DNA from: Acidobacteriaceae bacterium
GTDB lineage: Bacteria; Acidobacteriota; Terriglobia; Terriglobales; Acidobacteriaceae
Assembly: GCA_903642265.1 (NCBI GenBank)
Contig: CAHJWN010000034.1
Coordinates: 1 to 40,298 of the forward strand
DNA length: 40,298 nt
Direction: 5' to 3'
Part shown: one piece after another, positions 1-7,648 of the stretch
How the letters are laid out: each line of letters begins with the position of its first letter
How positions within the stretch are numbered: the stretch's first letter is position 1
Translations under genes and position numbers: made by a program
Notes under the pieces: model-generated
Told to the model about the DNA's origin: nothing
The model's input: the letters and a program-made list of their open reading frames with translations, nothing else
The model's database searches: none

Positions 1-918
1 CTCATCGTTCTTGTGGGTCCGACCGCCAGTGGCAAATCGTCGCTGGCGCTCCACCTGGCCGAAATCTTCGGCGGCGAAATAGTCAGCTGCGACTCAGTTG
101 CGGTATATCGCGAGATGGAGATTGGCACCGCCAAGCCAAGTTTCGAAGAACGCGCCCGCCTGCCGCACCACATGATCGACATTTTGCTGCCGGACGAGAG
201 CTGCACTGCAGGCGACTACAGCCGTCGCGCGCGCGAGGCATTGACAGGCATTTGCGAGCGCGGGCGGTTACCCATCGTGTCGGGAGGCACCGGCCTTTAC
301 TTACGCGCGCTGATCGACGGGCTGTTTCCTGCTCCGCCACAACAGCCTGACCTTCGCGACGACTTGCGCAAGCAGGCAAAGGAGCGCGGTGCCGGACATC
401 TACATGCAATGCTGGCAGAGCTCGATCCCACCGCTGCTGCGACGATCCATGTCAACGATGTCTCAAAGGTGATCCGCGCTATCGAAGTGAGTCTGGCGGC
501 AGACCAGCCGTTGACCGAGCAATGGGAGCAAGGCCGCGATGCCCTGGCCGGGTACCGCATCCTGCGGCTTGGACTAAATCCTGGGCGTGAACGGCTCTAC
601 GAGCGCATCAATCATCGTGCGGCGGCTATGTTCGACCGAGGCTTGATCGAAGAGACGGAGCGCCTGGTCGAAGTTTATGGCTATGAGTGCCGGCCGCTCA
701 CCTCGCTGGGCTACGCCGAAGCGGTTTCCGTGTTGCGTGGCGAGTCAACCCGCGAAGCAGCGGTCGCTCGCGCGCAGCAGGGCCACCGCAACTATGCCAA
801 GCGCCAGGGCACATGGTTTCGCCGCGACAAAGAGATCCGTTGGCTCGATGGAGTTGGCAGTGACACGGAAATTATGGCAACCGCACAATCAATGATCAAA
901 GAATGGCTCACTTGCTGA
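1..918 (+). CDS. miaA: tRNA dimethylallyltransferase MiaA (5' end cut by window edge)
   Basis: Transfers a dimethylallyl group from DMAPP to N6 of A37 in tRNAs that read UNN codons. The frame is open from the first base (Leu-Ile-Val-Leu-Val before GPTASGKS), so the first few codons and the start lie outside the window. The P-loop GPTASGKS is at visible residues 6-13. It is followed by the DSVAVYREMEIGTAKPS segment, equivalent to the DSxQxYRxMxIGTAKP substrate motif, and SGGTGLYLRAL, all typical of the family. About 305 residues are visible, close to the usual 300-320. It is followed after 66 bp by the aminotransferase-fold gene on the same strand. The assignment is secure; only the start is missing. 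Confidence 0.96.
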   Translation, partial: LIVLVGPTASGKSSLALHLAEIFGGEIVSCDSVAVYREMEIGTAKPSFEERARLPHHMIDILLPDESCTAGDYSRRAREALTGICERGRLPIVSGGTGLYLRALIDGLFPAPPQQPDLRDDLRKQAKERGAGHLHAMLAELDPTAAATIHVNDVSKVIRAIEVSLAADQPLTEQWEQGRDALAGYRILRLGLNPGRERLYERINHRAAAMFDRGLIEETERLVEVYGYECRPLTSLGYAEAVSVLRGESTREAAVARAQQGHRNYAKRQGTWFRRDKEIRWLDGVGSDTEIMATAQSMIKEWLTC

Positions 919-984
919 GCACCAGGCGATCGCAGCAGATACTAAGCTTTAATCGTCCGAACTGAAAAGGATTAGGATTTAACC

Positions 985-2238
985 ATGTCCACCACCATCG
1001 CACCGCTCATTGCATCGTCTGAGTCTACGGCGCCCAAGCGCCAGCAACTCGCCCACCTCACTGCACAGATGGACGCGCTAAAGCAGGGTGGGACTTACTT
1101 CAAGCTGCGGGTGCTGGATGACGAGCAGGGACCGGTCTGCACCTACGATGGCAAGCGCGTTATCAATCTCGCTTCGAACAATTACCTGGGTCTCTGCAAT
1201 CATCCCAAGCTACGCGAGGCTGCGATTGCTGCTACGCAGAAGTACGGTGTCGGTTCGGGTGCCGTGCGCACCATCGCTGGCACCATGCGCATTCACATGG
1301 AACTTGAAGAGAAGATCGCCGCCTTCAAGAATGTCGAAGCCTGTGTGGTTTTTCAATCCGGCTTTACCGCGAATGCGGGAACGGTCTCATCCATCCTTGG
1401 CAAGGAAGACTTCATCCTTTCGGACGAGCTGAATCACGCAAGCATCATCGATGGCGCAAGGCTTTCGAAGGCGAAGATCAAGGTCTTTCGACACAAGGAT
1501 GTGGCGCACGCTGAAGAATTGCTGAAGGAGATCGAGAACGAGCCGGGGCGCAAGCTCATCATCACCGACGGCGTATTCTCGATGGACGGCGACATCGGGC
1601 CCGTGGGGGAGCTCGCGGAGCTGGCTGAGAAGTACGGGGCCATCATGATGGTCGATGACGCCCATGCCAGCGGTGTGCTTGGGCGAAACGGTCGCGGCTC
1701 AGTCGATCACTTCGGAGCGCATGGGCGCGTTGATGTGCAGGTGGGTACGTTGTCTAAATCGATTGGATCACTTGGCGGGTATGTGTGCGGCAGCCGCGAC
1801 CTGATCGACTATCTCTACCACCGCGCACGGCCGTTCCTGTTCTCGACGTCACACCCGCCGAGCGTCGCGGCAAGCTGCATCGCAGCCTTCGACATTCTTG
1901 AGAACGAACCCGAACGCATCGATCGGCTCTGGGAGAACACCTGGTACTTCAAGCAACAACTGACCGACGCGGGCTTTGACGTTGGCGGAGTTACCACTCC
2001 AAAGAGCGAGACGCCGATCACGCCGATCATTGTCGGCGATGGCCGCCGGACTATGGAGTTTTCAAAGGCCCTGTTTGAAGCAGGAGTGATGGCTACAGGC
2101 ATTGCTTTTCCAACCGTGCCCGAGGGTAAGGCACGCGTTCGCACCATTATGACCAGCGAACACACTCGCGAGGAGATTGATCAGGCGCTTGAGGTATTCG
2201 TGAGCGTTGCCAAGAGGATGGAGATTCTCCCGAGCTGA
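985..2238 (+). CDS. kbl: Glycine C-acetyltransferase (2-amino-3-ketobutyrate CoA ligase)
   Basis: PLP-dependent alpha-oxoamine synthase, 417 aa. It most likely cleaves 2-amino-3-oxobutyrate with CoA into glycine and acetyl-CoA, in threonine breakdown. Visible motifs are the SNNYLGL segment near the N-terminus, DDAHASG (PLP ring stacking and Asp), and VGTLSKSIGSLGGY, in which Lys258 should form the Schiff base. The ATG is preceded by AGGATT-type Shine-Dalgarno sequence. The relatives BioF and serine palmitoyltransferase share this fold. The length, the N-terminal region and the YFKLRVLDDEQGP lead-in favour Kbl, but no threonine dehydrogenase gene is nearby to confirm the pathway. A strong hairpin follows the stop. 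Confidence 0.82.
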   Translation: MSTTIAPLIASSESTAPKRQQLAHLTAQMDALKQGGTYFKLRVLDDEQGPVCTYDGKRVINLASNNYLGLCNHPKLREAAIAATQKYGVGSGAVRTIAGTMRIHMELEEKIAAFKNVEACVVFQSGFTANAGTVSSILGKEDFILSDELNHASIIDGARLSKAKIKVFRHKDVAHAEELLKEIENEPGRKLIITDGVFSMDGDIGPVGELAELAEKYGAIMMVDDAHASGVLGRNGRGSVDHFGAHGRVDVQVGTLSKSIGSLGGYVCGSRDLIDYLYHRARPFLFSTSHPPSVAASCIAAFDILENEPERIDRLWENTWYFKQQLTDAGFDVGGVTTPKSETPITPIIVGDGRRTMEFSKALFEAGVMATGIAFPTVPEGKARVRTIMTSEHTREEIDQALEVFVSVAKRMEILPS

Positions 2239-2242
2239 CAAG

Positions 2243-2273
2243 AAAAGGCCGATCACTTTAGGATCGGCCTTTA
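2243..2273. terminator. Bidirectional intrinsic terminator between kbl and csbD
   Basis: AAAGGCCGATC (2244-2254) and GATCGGCCTTT (2262-2272) form a perfect 11-bp stem with a 7-nt loop. A on one side and T on the other give a U-tract in both directions. It lies between convergent kbl and csbD, so it probably serves both. Confidence 0.85.
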
Positions 2274-2295
2274 TCTTCGTTCTTCGAAGCGGACC

Positions 2296-2565
2296 TTAGT
2301 CGGTCTTAACGTCAATGGCATGATCGCGGTCCCACGCCGCAGCTGCCTCGGACTTGATCTCCGCGTCTGTCTTGGCCGCGCGTGCTCGGTCGATCAGGTC
2401 GTTGCCCGCATCTTTTACATTCCCCCAGGCCTCCTGCGCTTTGCCCTTCAGCTGGTCTTCCGCCCCGGCATTCTGCAGAGCCTTGTCGCCCACCAATGCT
2501 CCAGCGGCTTCTTCAATATGGCCGCCAATTTGTTGCAACTTTCCCTTTATAGTGTCGTCGTTCAT
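2296..2565 (-). CDS. CsbD-family stress-response protein
   Basis: Small hydrophilic protein of 89 aa. It starts MNDDTIKGKLQQIGGHIEEA and carries the CsbD pattern of amphipathic repeats (IKGKL near the start, then EDQLKGKAQEAWGNVKDA at 36-53). CsbD proteins are abundant under general stress; their molecular role is not settled. The frame stays open well upstream, but the ATG at 2565 is right because AGAAGGAGA lies just before it and the family sequence begins there. The C-terminus is longer than in small CsbD proteins and is rich in Ala, Asp and Lys. It lies 70 bp downstream of the VWA gene on the same strand. Confidence 0.88.
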   Translation of the reverse strand: MNDDTIKGKLQQIGGHIEEAAGALVGDKALQNAGAEDQLKGKAQEAWGNVKDAGNDLIDRARAAKTDAEIKSEAAAAWDRDHAIDVKTD

Positions 2566-2635
2566 CGCGTCTCCTTCTGAACTAGTTGGGTGCCCCGTCG
2601 CGAGAGCGGGTTGGCTGGCAATCGTTGAACAGAGC

Positions 2636-3775
2636 CTACTTGCCGGTGTAGTAGCCTTCACGGGTCTGAACAAAAAACTTCTTCTTGTCCGGACTGGTGA
2701 AGGCGAGGTCGATCTTGTGATAGCCGTCCGCTTCCGCATCCTTGTCGGGTGTGTAGCCAAGCCGATACTGGCTGCGCAGTTCCCTGCCAATCTCCGCATA
2801 GATATCGGCGACGGGCTGCTTCTTCGACGCCTCGAACATGCGGCCGCCAGTCTCGCGGGTCATGCGCTCGAGCATCTTCTTGCCATCGACATGCGATTCA
2901 GGGTCACCGCCAGGATTGCCGCCGCGTCTGCCGCCGGCGCCAGGATAACCTCCGCCGCCGCTACCGGGAAAGCCGATGCTGCCTCGATTCCCACCGCTCC
3001 GGTTGCCTCCGTAATCCTGGTGTGGCTGCTCGCCCTTGAAGTAGATGGCATAGATGATGGTATCGGCCCGCTGCGCCGTCTCGATCGCATCGGTGATCCG
3101 CTCCCGCGAATTACGGTCTTCGCCATCGGTCAGCAAGACAAGCGCCTTGCGGCCATTCTGCTTCGCCATCATCTCGTCGGCAGCTAGGAAAGCAGCGTCG
3201 TAGAGCAGCGTGCCGCCATGGGTGCGGTGTCCGGACGAGTTGGACGAGTCGCGATCGTCCGGATCAGCGCCCGTAGAGTGGTCATTCGGGTTGGTCGTGC
3301 CGAGTTCCTGGAGTCCGGCCTGCAGCTTTGGCTTCGAATCCGTCAGGTCCTGGAGCAATTCCACGCTGCGTGAAAACTGAATGAGGAACGCCTTGTCCTG
3401 CTTGCCTGACATCATCTGGTCGAGAAAGGCAGAACTTGCTGTGCGCTCCTCCTCCAACATGTTCGACATGCTGCCGCTGGTGTCGACCAGCAGACCCACT
3501 GTGAGCGGCAGGTCTTTATCTTGGTCAAAGTAGCGGATCACCTGCGGCTTGCCATCCACCTGGAGCGAGAAGTCGGCCTTATTCAAGGTCTGCACCAAAG
3601 CACCCTTGTTGTCCCGCACAACTACTGGGATATTGACCAGCTTGGTATCGACGGAGATGGTCGTTGCGGCTGAAGCTGCGGGCGCGTGAGTGGTCTGTTG
3701 CGCGTGCAACACAGCAGGCAGGGTAAGGAGTGCAGTCGCGGCGAGCGACATCGAAGTCTGCGAAAGAGAGTGCAT
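2636..3775 (-). CDS. Secreted VWFA-related domain protein
   Basis: 379-aa exported protein of the VWFA-related family that is expanded in Acidobacteriota. A signal peptide covers about residues 1-26 and ends AVLHAQ. An N-terminal segment (KLVNIPVVVRDNKG to about residue 85) precedes the von Willebrand A domain. The metal-ion site DTSGSMS is at 98-104, with the later LLTDGEDR strand. A glycine-rich stretch of about 40 residues at roughly 253-293 interrupts the domain before the last conserved block (RSQYRLGYTP). The role is unknown; a metal-dependent protein-protein contact in the periplasm or outside the cell is likely. It lies 46 bp after pyrC on the same strand and may be a read-through part of that run. 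The start could also be Met9, which still gives a signal peptide. Confidence 0.85.
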   Translation of the reverse strand: MHSLSQTSMSLAATALLTLPAVLHAQQTTHAPAASAATTISVDTKLVNIPVVVRDNKGALVQTLNKADFSLQVDGKPQVIRYFDQDKDLPLTVGLLVDTSGSMSNMLEEERTASSAFLDQMMSGKQDKAFLIQFSRSVELLQDLTDSKPKLQAGLQELGTTNPNDHSTGADPDDRDSSNSSGHRTHGGTLLYDAAFLAADEMMAKQNGRKALVLLTDGEDRNSRERITDAIETAQRADTIIYAIYFKGEQPHQDYGGNRSGGNRGSIGFPGSGGGGYPGAGGRRGGNPGGDPESHVDGKKMLERMTRETGGRMFEASKKQPVADIYAEIGRELRSQYRLGYTPDKDAEADGYHKIDLAFTSPDKKKFFVQTREGYYTGK

Positions 3776-3821
3776 CCCTGCTTAGACGTTCATAGCGGAA
3801 GGTTGTTGCAGCAATCGAACG

Positions 3822-5126
3822 TCATCGACGATAAACGATGCGCCCTTCGCAGATCGTGGCGTGAATCTGTCCCAGCATCGCATCGTGATCGAAGGGCGTG
3901 TTCTTCGACTTTGACAACGAGTTCGCGGCGAGAAACACCCACTCCGCTGTCGCATCGAAGAGCACAAGATCGGCATATGCCCCGACCTGCAATGCACCGC
4001 GATCTTCCAGTTGCAGCACTGTCGCGGGCTGCGTGCTCATCAGCGCGATGACGCGCGCAAGTGGCATTCCATGATCGCGATGCAAGACACGCAGGGCAAG
4101 GCCGAGCGCGGTCTCGAGCCCGGTGATGCCATTTGGTGCGCGTTCGAACTCTACTTCTTTCTCGTGCGCGGCGTGGGGCGCGTGGTCGGTGGCGATGCAA
4201 TCGACTGTGCCATCGAAAAGACCTTCGATGATTGCCAGACGGTCCTGCTCCGCACGCAACGGAGGGTTCATCTTGGCGTTGGCGTTGTAGCCCTCGACCG
4301 CGTGTTCGTTCAGCGTGAAGTGATGCGGCGCAGCTTCGCACGTTACATGCAGACCCTGCCGTTTTGCTTCGCGGATGGCAGCGAGCGCCCGCGACGTCGA
4401 CACATGCTGGACGTGCAGATGGGGGCGCAAATTCTCTGAAGCTTCGATCTCACGCAGAAGGCGGATGTCACGCTCGACAATGCTGGACTCCGCCTCGACG
4501 GTCATGCCGCGCAGGCCCATGCGGAAAGCCAGTGGACCGGCGTTCATGCTGCAACCTCCGGTCATGCGGATGTCTTCCGCGTGTTGCGAGATGGGCAGGT
4601 CCAGGCGTGCGGCTGCTACCAATGCAGCGCGCATGATGTGGTCCTCGAGCACCGGTTTGCCATCGTCCGTGAAACCCACTGCTCCTGCGCGGGCAATGGC
4701 TTCATAATCTGAGAGCGTTTCGCCCATTGAGCCGATCGTTGCCGCCGGCATCGCCAGCAGATGCACCTGTGCACCACGCTCCGGAGCAAGCATCCAGTTC
4801 AGCGATGTGACTGAATCGTTTACTGGCAACGTGTTCGGCATGGCTACAACGGTGGTGAATCCGCCAGCCGCCGCCGCGCGCGTACCTGTCGCAATCGTTT
4901 CTTTATAGGTCTGACCGGGCTCGCGAAGGTGTACATGCACGTCAATCAGTCCGGGAGCGAGCGTCAGGCCTGCCGCATCCATGGTGTTCTTGACTTCAAG
5001 CCTGTCGAACGCACCCTGCGGCTCAATGGCGGCAATGCGGCCATCCCGCACGAGCAGATCTCGCAGCTCATTTGATGGCGTCGATAGCGGCACCAGGTGC
5101 GCATTTCGAATCAGCAGATCGCTCAT
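3822..5126 (-). CDS. pyrC: Dihydroorotase PyrC
   Basis: Cyclises carbamoyl aspartate to dihydroorotate, the third step of pyrimidine synthesis. 434 aa of the amidohydrolase type. Metal ligands are visible: DVHVHLREPG with His64 and His66, FTDDG with Asp154/155 at the place used by Asp in class I enzymes that lack a carboxylated Lys, His182 (ISQHAED), His241 (VQHVST) and Asp314 in ATDHAPH. These residues suggest a catalytically complete class I enzyme. The ATG overlaps the pyrB stop as ATGA, and GGAGG lies 7 nt upstream, so the two are translationally coupled. No sign of truncation. Confidence 0.95.
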   Translation of the reverse strand: MSDLLIRNAHLVPLSTPSNELRDLLVRDGRIAAIEPQGAFDRLEVKNTMDAAGLTLAPGLIDVHVHLREPGQTYKETIATGTRAAAAGGFTTVVAMPNTLPVNDSVTSLNWMLAPERGAQVHLLAMPAATIGSMGETLSDYEAIARAGAVGFTDDGKPVLEDHIMRAALVAAARLDLPISQHAEDIRMTGGCSMNAGPLAFRMGLRGMTVEAESSIVERDIRLLREIEASENLRPHLHVQHVSTSRALAAIREAKRQGLHVTCEAAPHHFTLNEHAVEGYNANAKMNPPLRAEQDRLAIIEGLFDGTVDCIATDHAPHAAHEKEVEFERAPNGITGLETALGLALRVLHRDHGMPLARVIALMSTQPATVLQLEDRGALQVGAYADLVLFDATAEWVFLAANSLSKSKNTPFDHDAMLGQIHATICEGRIVYRR

Positions 5127-6154
5127 GCCTTCACCTCCAATGCCCTGATCAGAAGAGCGGTACGGATTGCGAGGCCATGGCGCACCTGGTCTTCGATCGC
5201 GGATTGCGGTCCATCTGCCACTTCGCCCGCGATCTCAAGGCCGCGAATCATTGGTCCGGGATGCATTACCAGCGCCTTGGACGCGTAGGTGGCAAGCCGC
5301 TCTGAAGACAACTGGTAGTCGTCAATGTATCGCGCGAGATCGAGCGACAAGCCAGCAAGCCTCTCCTTCTGGATTCGTAGCATCATCACGACGTTCGCCT
5401 GGGCCAGCGCTTTCTCGAAGTCGCGTTCGATCTCGATTCCGTCCGCGAGACCAAGCGCCTGAAGTGGCAGCAACGCCTCTGGCCCACACAGAATCACCCG
5501 TGCGCCCAGCCTGGGAAGCAGCATTGCGTTCGAGCGCGCCACGCGACTGTGGCGGATGTCTCCGGCAATAAGAACGGTTACGCCCCTGAGGCTGGCTGCA
5601 TGCGCGGTAGAAGGATCAAGCGCGAGGCGGAGCAGCATCGTGCGCAGGTCAAGCAGTGCCTGCGAGGGATGCTCGTGCATGCCGTCCCCGGCGTTCAGTA
5701 CCGGCAACCCTGTGAACCGGGCCAGCAGCTCTGGAGCACCGCTGTAGTTGTGCCGCAGGATGATCGCCTCGGCACCCAGCGCCCTGAGGGTCAGACCGGT
5801 GTCCTTTAACGACTCGCCTTTTTCAATCGACGAAGACTTGTCGCTGACCAGCGTTGTGGTCGCGCCGAGACTCTTTGCGGCGAGCTCGAACGAGGTTCTC
5901 GTCCGGGTGCTGGATTCGTAAAAGAGCAGGGCCACTTTCCGGCCCGCCAGGAGCTTTGCTCGCTCCGGCCTGGGCATCGCTTCGAGTCGCACCGTAGCGG
6001 CGAGGATGTCGCTGATCTCAGAAATGGCAAGGTGTTCAACGCTGAGAAGTGAGCCGGGATGACACGCATTGCTGTTGTAAGAGGGCATTGTTGAGGCGAC
6101 CGCGGTGGTGCTTTGTGTTTCGTTGAATGTGGCGCCGTTATGCGGGATCGACAA
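5123..6154 (-). CDS. pyrB: Aspartate carbamoyltransferase catalytic subunit PyrB
   Basis: Joins carbamoyl phosphate and aspartate, the committed step of pyrimidine synthesis. The carbamoyl-phosphate loop SSTRTRTSFE is at 81-90. DKSSSIEKGESLKDT, RHNYSGAP, NAGDGMHEHPSQALLD and a C-terminal HPGPMIRG are all present. The frame begins at a TTG (6154) inside pyrR, giving 343 aa, about 25-35 more than usual. The ATG at 6088 would give 321 aa and a normal N-terminus; neither start has a good Shine-Dalgarno sequence. No pyrI gene is present, so the enzyme may work as a bare trimer or together with PyrC. Its last codons overlap pyrC by 4 bp. Confidence 0.94.
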   Translation of the reverse strand: MSIPHNGATFNETQSTTAVASTMPSYNSNACHPGSLLSVEHLAISEISDILAATVRLEAMPRPERAKLLAGRKVALLFYESSTRTRTSFELAAKSLGATTTLVSDKSSSIEKGESLKDTGLTLRALGAEAIILRHNYSGAPELLARFTGLPVLNAGDGMHEHPSQALLDLRTMLLRLALDPSTAHAASLRGVTVLIAGDIRHSRVARSNAMLLPRLGARVILCGPEALLPLQALGLADGIEIERDFEKALAQANVVMMLRIQKERLAGLSLDLARYIDDYQLSSERLATYASKALVMHPGPMIRGLEIAGEVADGPQSAIEDQVRHGLAIRTALLIRALEVKA

Positions 6155-6719
6155 GCTCGACCAGGAGCACCTGCTCGTTGCCGTCGACCTCGTTCAGCTT
6201 GACCTCGATGATCTCGCGGCTGGAAGTGGGTACCGTGCGCCCGGTAAAGGTAGCTTCGATCGGCAGTTCGCGATGACCGCGATCAATCAGCACAAGCAGT
6301 TGAACGCTCTTTGGCCGGCCATGGTCAAACAAGGCATCGAGTGCGGCGCGAATCGTGCGTCCGGTGTACAGCACGTCGTCCATCAGGATGATGTCGCGTC
6401 CGTTTACGTCAAAACCGATCGCCCCTGGCGTTACCGTGGGCCGCGTGCCAGCCGTCGAGAGGTCGTCGCGGTAGAAGCTGATGTCCAGTACGCCTACATC
6501 GACCGGATGCTTCTCAATCTTCGAGATCAGAGCGCCCAGGCGCTGAGCCAGTGGAACGCCACGGCGCTTGATTCCGACAAGGCCCACATTGGTCGCGCCA
6601 TTGTTTTTCTCTACGATCTCGTGAGCGAGACGTACCAGCGTCCGTTCAATCTCTGAAGCCGACATGAGCCGGCCTTTTTCGCGTAGGTTCGGCTTCGGTT
6701 TCGCAGTGGTTTCGGTCAT
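6138..6719 (-). CDS. pyrR: PyrR: pyrimidine operon regulator / uracil phosphoribosyltransferase
   Basis: 193-aa phosphoribosyltransferase-fold protein. The PRPP loop is at about 112-124 (ILMDDVLYTGRTI). The N-terminal LVRLAHEIVEKN and VGLVGIKRRG blocks align with Bacillus PyrR, which binds pyr mRNA in response to UMP and also makes UMP from uracil. It is the first pyr gene, and its 3' end overlaps the TTG-started form of pyrB. The start at 6719 has no Shine-Dalgarno sequence. The ATG at 6665 is preceded by AAAAAGG at good spacing but would drop the first conserved strand. The upstream gap is only 42 bp, which leaves no room for a classical attenuator. Confidence 0.94.
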   Translation of the reverse strand: MTETTAKPKPNLREKGRLMSASEIERTLVRLAHEIVEKNNGATNVGLVGIKRRGVPLAQRLGALISKIEKHPVDVGVLDISFYRDDLSTAGTRPTVTPGAIGFDVNGRDIILMDDVLYTGRTIRAALDALFDHGRPKSVQLLVLIDRGHRELPIEATFTGRTVPTSSREIIEVKLNEVDGNEQVLLVELVDPA

Positions 6720-6732
6720 AAGGATTGGTCAA

Positions 6733-6741
6733 ATGATAGCA
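6733..6741 (-). promoter_or_regulatory. Possible extended -10 promoter element upstream of pyrR
   Basis: On the minus strand the gap reads TGCTATCAT, an extended -10 match (TGnTATAAT, one mismatch). No convincing -35 is seen. If used, transcription would begin only a few bases before the ATG at 6719, or about 60 bases before the ATG at 6665. Weak evidence. Confidence 0.25.
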
Positions 6742-6761
6742 GGGCGAGAACGCCGCTCCGC

Positions 6762-7481
6762 CTACAGCTTAGGCACAAAGCGCCGCGTTCGCAGCAGCCC
6801 GCCGACGGCTCCGCCGAAGATAGAGATGACGAAGACGCCCGTAAATGCGATGCCAAATCCTGTGAGCACCATGGCGGTGCGGAACTCGTTCGAATTGAAA
6901 TTTTGGAGGCTCTCCGCAGGAACCTGATGGTTTGCCGATAACTGGTCCATCTGAGCCTTCATTGTCTGCGCCGTACCGGCGTCAAAGTCTGCCATCTTAT
7001 GCAGCTTGTAACGCGCGACAACCAAGCCAATCGACAATGCCGCGCCCAGAAAGAAGACCAGGATAGCGCCTACCAACGCTCCAATCCTAACTCCGACCCC
7101 GACATTCATCGTTGCCAGGGGACGACGGCGTTGATACATCCCAAGCGTTGTAAGGGATGCGCTTACGATCCAGATTGTGCTGAAAAATGAGATGTTCGGC
7201 AGCTTCGCCGCAATGCCACTGAGCACCGCGCCTACCAGGGCCACGATTGCCGCAATTTGCATTGCCATGCGCCAGTCAATCTGGTTTGGCCGCGGAGGCG
7301 GCAGGATCTCGGTGGACGGTCCGGCGATCGCGCCCTCTGCACCTGTTGAGAGCGGTTCCGTGTAATCGGACAGTAAAAGCTGCGGAGCGCCGCAGTGCGG
7401 GCAGAACGGTGGCCGGCCATCTCGCGCTGCGGGATCGGACGACGAAAGTTCGCTGCCGCAACGATGACATATCTCACGCAT
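6762..7481 (-). CDS. Zinc-ribbon multi-pass membrane protein of unknown function
   Basis: 239 aa. The N-terminus holds a zinc-ribbon pattern: Cys5-x2-Cys8, then Cys27-x2-Cys30. After a linker of about 40 residues come four hydrophobic helices (around residues 75-95, 100-120, 130-155 and 200-230). Between helices three and four lies a soluble loop (DAGTAQTMKAQMDQLSANHQ) that could face either side. Similar zinc-ribbon-plus-membrane proteins are common and have no assigned function. It is read first in the run leading into pyrR (42-bp gap), but that may be simple proximity. The ATG at 7481 has only a weak AGGT upstream. Confidence 0.75.
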   Translation of the reverse strand: MREICHRCGSELSSSDPAARDGRPPFCPHCGAPQLLLSDYTEPLSTGAEGAIAGPSTEILPPPRPNQIDWRMAMQIAAIVALVGAVLSGIAAKLPNISFFSTIWIVSASLTTLGMYQRRRPLATMNVGVGVRIGALVGAILVFFLGAALSIGLVVARYKLHKMADFDAGTAQTMKAQMDQLSANHQVPAESLQNFNSNEFRTAMVLTGFGIAFTGVFVISIFGGAVGGLLRTRRFVPKL

Positions 7482-7648
7482 ACCTGTACGAAGCTACGCG
7501 AGCCGCAGAGGCGGAGCAAGCGCGCCAAAGTTCGGCAGCGGTGCGCCGCGTGACTTAATTCGTTTTCGCAGGTAGCGTTTTGATGCTGGGCATCACGCGG
7601 ATTTTCTTGTCGCGACTCCCTCATATTAGAAACAGGATCTGGATATCC

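Noticed and set aside
985..2238. BioF (8-amino-7-oxononanoate synthase) for the first complete gene
   Set aside because: Length and N-terminal features fit glycine C-acetyltransferase better, and no biotin gene is near; not fully excluded.
2354..3187. Long plus-strand open frame opposite csbD and the VWA gene
   Set aside because: It runs antisense to two genes with clear families, has no ribosome site or domain, and is a by-product of high GC.
3790..4341. Minus-strand frame inside pyrC
   Set aside because: Arg/His-rich translation in an alternative frame of a verified dihydroorotase.
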